NCBI GenBank assembly: GCA_900752015.1
Contig: CAADTZ010000075.1
Coordinates: forward strand, 1 to 22,171
Direction: 5' to 3'
Length of the DNA: 22,171 nt
Origin: an uncultured Collinsella sp.
Lineage (GTDB): Bacteria; Actinomycetota; Coriobacteriia; Coriobacteriales; Coriobacteriaceae
The stretch's first letter is position 1. Every line of letters begins with the position of its first letter. Below the pieces are notes generated by a model. It worked only from the letters and a program-made list of their open reading frames with translations, searched no databases and was not told the DNA's origin. A program made the translations under genes and the position numbers. This document shows, piece after piece, positions 20,763 through 22,171 of the stretch.

Positions 20763-21191
20763 ATGGCTGAGAAGAAGGTTGCCAACGTCATTAAGCTCCA
20801 GATTCCTGCTGGTGCAGCAAACCCCGCTCCTCCCGTCGGCCCCGCCCTGGGCGCTGCTGGCGTGAACATCATGCAGTTCTGCCAGGCCTTTAACGCCGAG
20901 ACGCAGGACAAGAAGGGTGACATCATCCCCGTTGAGATCTCTGTCTACGAGGACAAGTCCTTCTCCTTCATCACCAAGACCCCGCCGGCGGCTCACCTTA
21001 TCAAGAAGGAGTTGAACCTCAAGTCTGGTTCCGCTAAGCCCCAGGCTGACAAGGTTGGTCAGCTCTCCCAGGAGCAGCTCACCAAGATCGCCGAGATCAA
21101 GATGCCGGACCTCAATGCCAACGACATTGACGCCGCCAAGAAGATCATCGCCGGTACCGCCCGTTCCATGGGCGTCACCATCGCTGAGTAG
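20763..21191 (+). CDS. rplK: 50S ribosomal protein L11
   Basis: The 142-residue protein forms the GTPase-associated centre with 23S rRNA. The N-terminal domain has the proline-rich PAGAANPAPPVGPALGAAGV (15-34). The C-terminal RNA-binding domain ends in IIAGTARSMGVTIAE. ATG 20763 is chosen over ATG 20757 because AAAGGA (20751-20756) ends six nt before it but directly abuts 20757. rplA follows after a 117-nt leader with several hairpins. Confidence 0.97.
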   Translation: MAEKKVANVIKLQIPAGAANPAPPVGPALGAAGVNIMQFCQAFNAETQDKKGDIIPVEISVYEDKSFSFITKTPPAAHLIKKELNLKSGSAKPQADKVGQLSQEQLTKIAEIKMPDLNANDIDAAKKIIAGTARSMGVTIAE

Positions 21192-21205
21192 CGATTTCTT
21201 ATGGT

Positions 21206-21236
21206 AACGGCGGGTGCTCCGACCGGGGCGCCCGTT
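21206..21236 (+). other. Hairpin in the rplK-rplA gap (possible attenuator)
   Basis: GGGTGCTCC (21212-21220) pairs with GGGGCGCCC (21225-21233) around GACC, extended by AAC/GTT (21206-21208, 21234-21236). It is followed by AAAT, a weak terminator tail. A second small hairpin GTGTGC/GCACAC (21241-21258) follows. Confidence 0.5.
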
Positions 21237-21266
21237 AAATGTGTGCAATAGGGCACACGATACGAT

Positions 21267-21294
21267 GTGGGAGGGCTCACGCCCGTTTAACCAC
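21267..21294 (+). promoter_or_regulatory. Probable L1-binding leader site of rplA
   Basis: GTGG (21267-21270) and CCAC (21291-21294) close a stem. Inside, GGGC/GCCC (21273-21276, 21281-21284) forms a hairpin, with an asymmetric GA/GTTTAA internal loop between. The 3' strand directly abuts the AGGAGG ribosome binding site (21295-21300). This resembles the two-helix, asymmetric-loop mRNA sites by which L1 represses its own operon. The assignment is from structure and position only. Confidence 0.5.
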
Positions 21295-21308
21295 AGGAGG
21301 TAATGCAC

Positions 21309-22016
21309 ATGGCTAAGCATGGTAAGAGCTATAACGCCGCTGCCGAGAAGATCGACCGCGCCACGCTCTACACCCCCCTTCAGGCTGCCAAGCTCATCAA
21401 GGAGCTCGACACCGCCAAGTTCGACGAGACCGTCGAGGCTCACTTCCGTCTGGGCATCGATACTCGTAAGGCTGACCAGAACATCCGTGGTTCCATCTCC
21501 CTGCCCCACGGCACCGGCAAGACCGTTCGTGTTGCCGTCTTCGCCGAGGGCGAGAAGGCCCGTGAGGCTGAGGCTGCCGGCGCCGACATCATCGGTTCCG
21601 ACGAGCTCGTCGCCCAGATTCAGAAGGGCGAGATCAACTTCGACGCCGCTATCGCTACGCCGAACATGATGGCCAAGGTTGGCCGCATCGGTAAGATCCT
21701 TGGTCCCCGTGGCCTCATGCCGAACCCCAAGCTCGGCACCGTGACCATGGACGTCGCCAAGATGGTCTCCGAGCTCAAGGCTGGCCGTGTTGAGTACCGC
21801 GCCGACCGCTACGGCATCTGCCACGTGCCCCTGGGCAAGAAGTCCTTCTCTGAGCAGCAGCTCGTCGAGAACTACGCTGCCCTGTACACCGAGATTCTGC
21901 GCGTCAAGCCCTCTTCTGCTAAGGGCAAGTACGTCAAGTCCATCTCCGTGTCTTCCACCATGGGCCCTGGCGTCAAGGTCGATCCCGCTGTCCAGCGTGA
22001 CTTCCTGGCTGAGTAA
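21309..22016 (+). CDS. rplA: 50S ribosomal protein L1
   Basis: The 235-residue protein builds the L1 stalk and in many bacteria represses its own operon. The signature LGPRGLMPNPKLGTVT lies at 131-146, and the two-domain L1 layout is complete (KSYNAAAEKIDRATLYTPLQAAKLI at the start, SISVSSTMGPGVKVD near the end). ATG 21309 has AGGAGG (21295-21300) eight nt upstream; ATG 21303 is too close to it. The gene ends in a strong terminator, so rplJ-rplL are not in the same simple transcript in this window. Confidence 0.97.
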   Translation: MAKHGKSYNAAAEKIDRATLYTPLQAAKLIKELDTAKFDETVEAHFRLGIDTRKADQNIRGSISLPHGTGKTVRVAVFAEGEKAREAEAAGADIIGSDELVAQIQKGEINFDAAIATPNMMAKVGRIGKILGPRGLMPNPKLGTVTMDVAKMVSELKAGRVEYRADRYGICHVPLGKKSFSEQQLVENYAALYTEILRVKPSSAKGKYVKSISVSSTMGPGVKVDPAVQRDFLAE

Positions 22017-22079
22017 CTGCTAGTTACTGCCTGAGTACAGCAAGCATTGCTAAAGAAACCCGGTTCTGCCTTGTGAACT

Positions 22080-22120
22080 GCCTCCCATTTCTTGGACATG
22101 AGAAATGGGAGGCTTTCTTT
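22080..22120 (+). terminator. Rho-independent terminator after rplA
   Basis: GCCTCCCATTTCT (22080-22092) and AGAAATGGGAGGC (22101-22113) form a perfect 13-bp stem with an 8-nt loop, followed by TTTCTTT. Confidence 0.95.
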
Positions 22121-22171
22121 ATGCGCGTTGATTTGAGGGTGAAGCATGATGTCGAGGCCAGGAAGGCGGCC
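22121..22171 (+). CDS. Possible start of an unidentified gene, cut by the window end
   Basis: An ATG at 22121 opens a frame of 17 codons (MRVDLRVKHDVEARKAA) that runs off the window. The only upstream ribosome-binding-like sequence, GGGAGG, is part of the terminator stem just before it. The product is not recognisable from so short a piece. Confidence 0.25.
   Translation, partial: MRVDLRVKHDVEARKAA

Overview
The window looks like chromosomal DNA of a high-GC anaerobic actinobacterium, most likely the Coriobacteriia and probably Collinsella. This is inferred from protein style, codon use and gene content (a giant 2-hydroxyacyl-CoA dehydratase activase protein, MEP-pathway isoprenoid genes, ClpC, DisA, a zinc-type L33). 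No 16S gene is present, so the genus is a judgement rather than a proof.

Layout. 1-3.7 kb: the 3' part of a very large acyl-CoA dehydratase activase-related gene overlapped by a TetR-family regulator. 3.7-8.3 kb: clpC, then pepD (M20 dipeptidase), each closed by a hairpin terminator. 8.3-10.2 kb, minus strand: a hipB-hipA toxin-antitoxin pair. Its control region carries three copies of a TGCA-N6-TGCA operator spaced exactly 27 bp apart. 10.2-11 kb, minus strand: the manganese exporter gene mntP behind a yybP-ykoY manganese riboswitch and a leader terminator. 11.1-16.6 kb, plus strand: a tight housekeeping operon disA-ispD-ispF-cysS-rlmB-yacP with overlapping or touching genes. The one sizeable gap, cysS to rlmB, is filled by a 103-nt self-complementary element.

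16.6-17.6 kb is a gene-poor, repeat-rich interval around tRNA-Thr(TGT). It holds three unrelated families of imperfect palindromes and a possible tRNA-Thr remnant. It ends in a strong promoter. 17.6-22.1 kb is the translation and secretion block: tRNA-Tyr, tRNA-Thr(GGT), tRNA-Met, tuf, rpmG, tRNA-Trp, secE, nusG, rplK, rplA, with hairpin terminators after tuf and rplA and a probable L1 autoregulatory site before rplA.

The order clpC ... disA ... ispD-ispF ... cysS ... rlmB-yacP ... rpmG-secE-nusG-rplK-rplA matches the long conserved block known from Bacillus subtilis. Accessory material (pepD, hipBA, mntP, palindromic repeats) occupies the positions where other lineages have radA, mrnC, sigH and similar genes. 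The most novel-looking parts are the phased hipBA operator array, the cysS-rlmB hairpin and the palindrome cluster at 16.7-17.3 kb.
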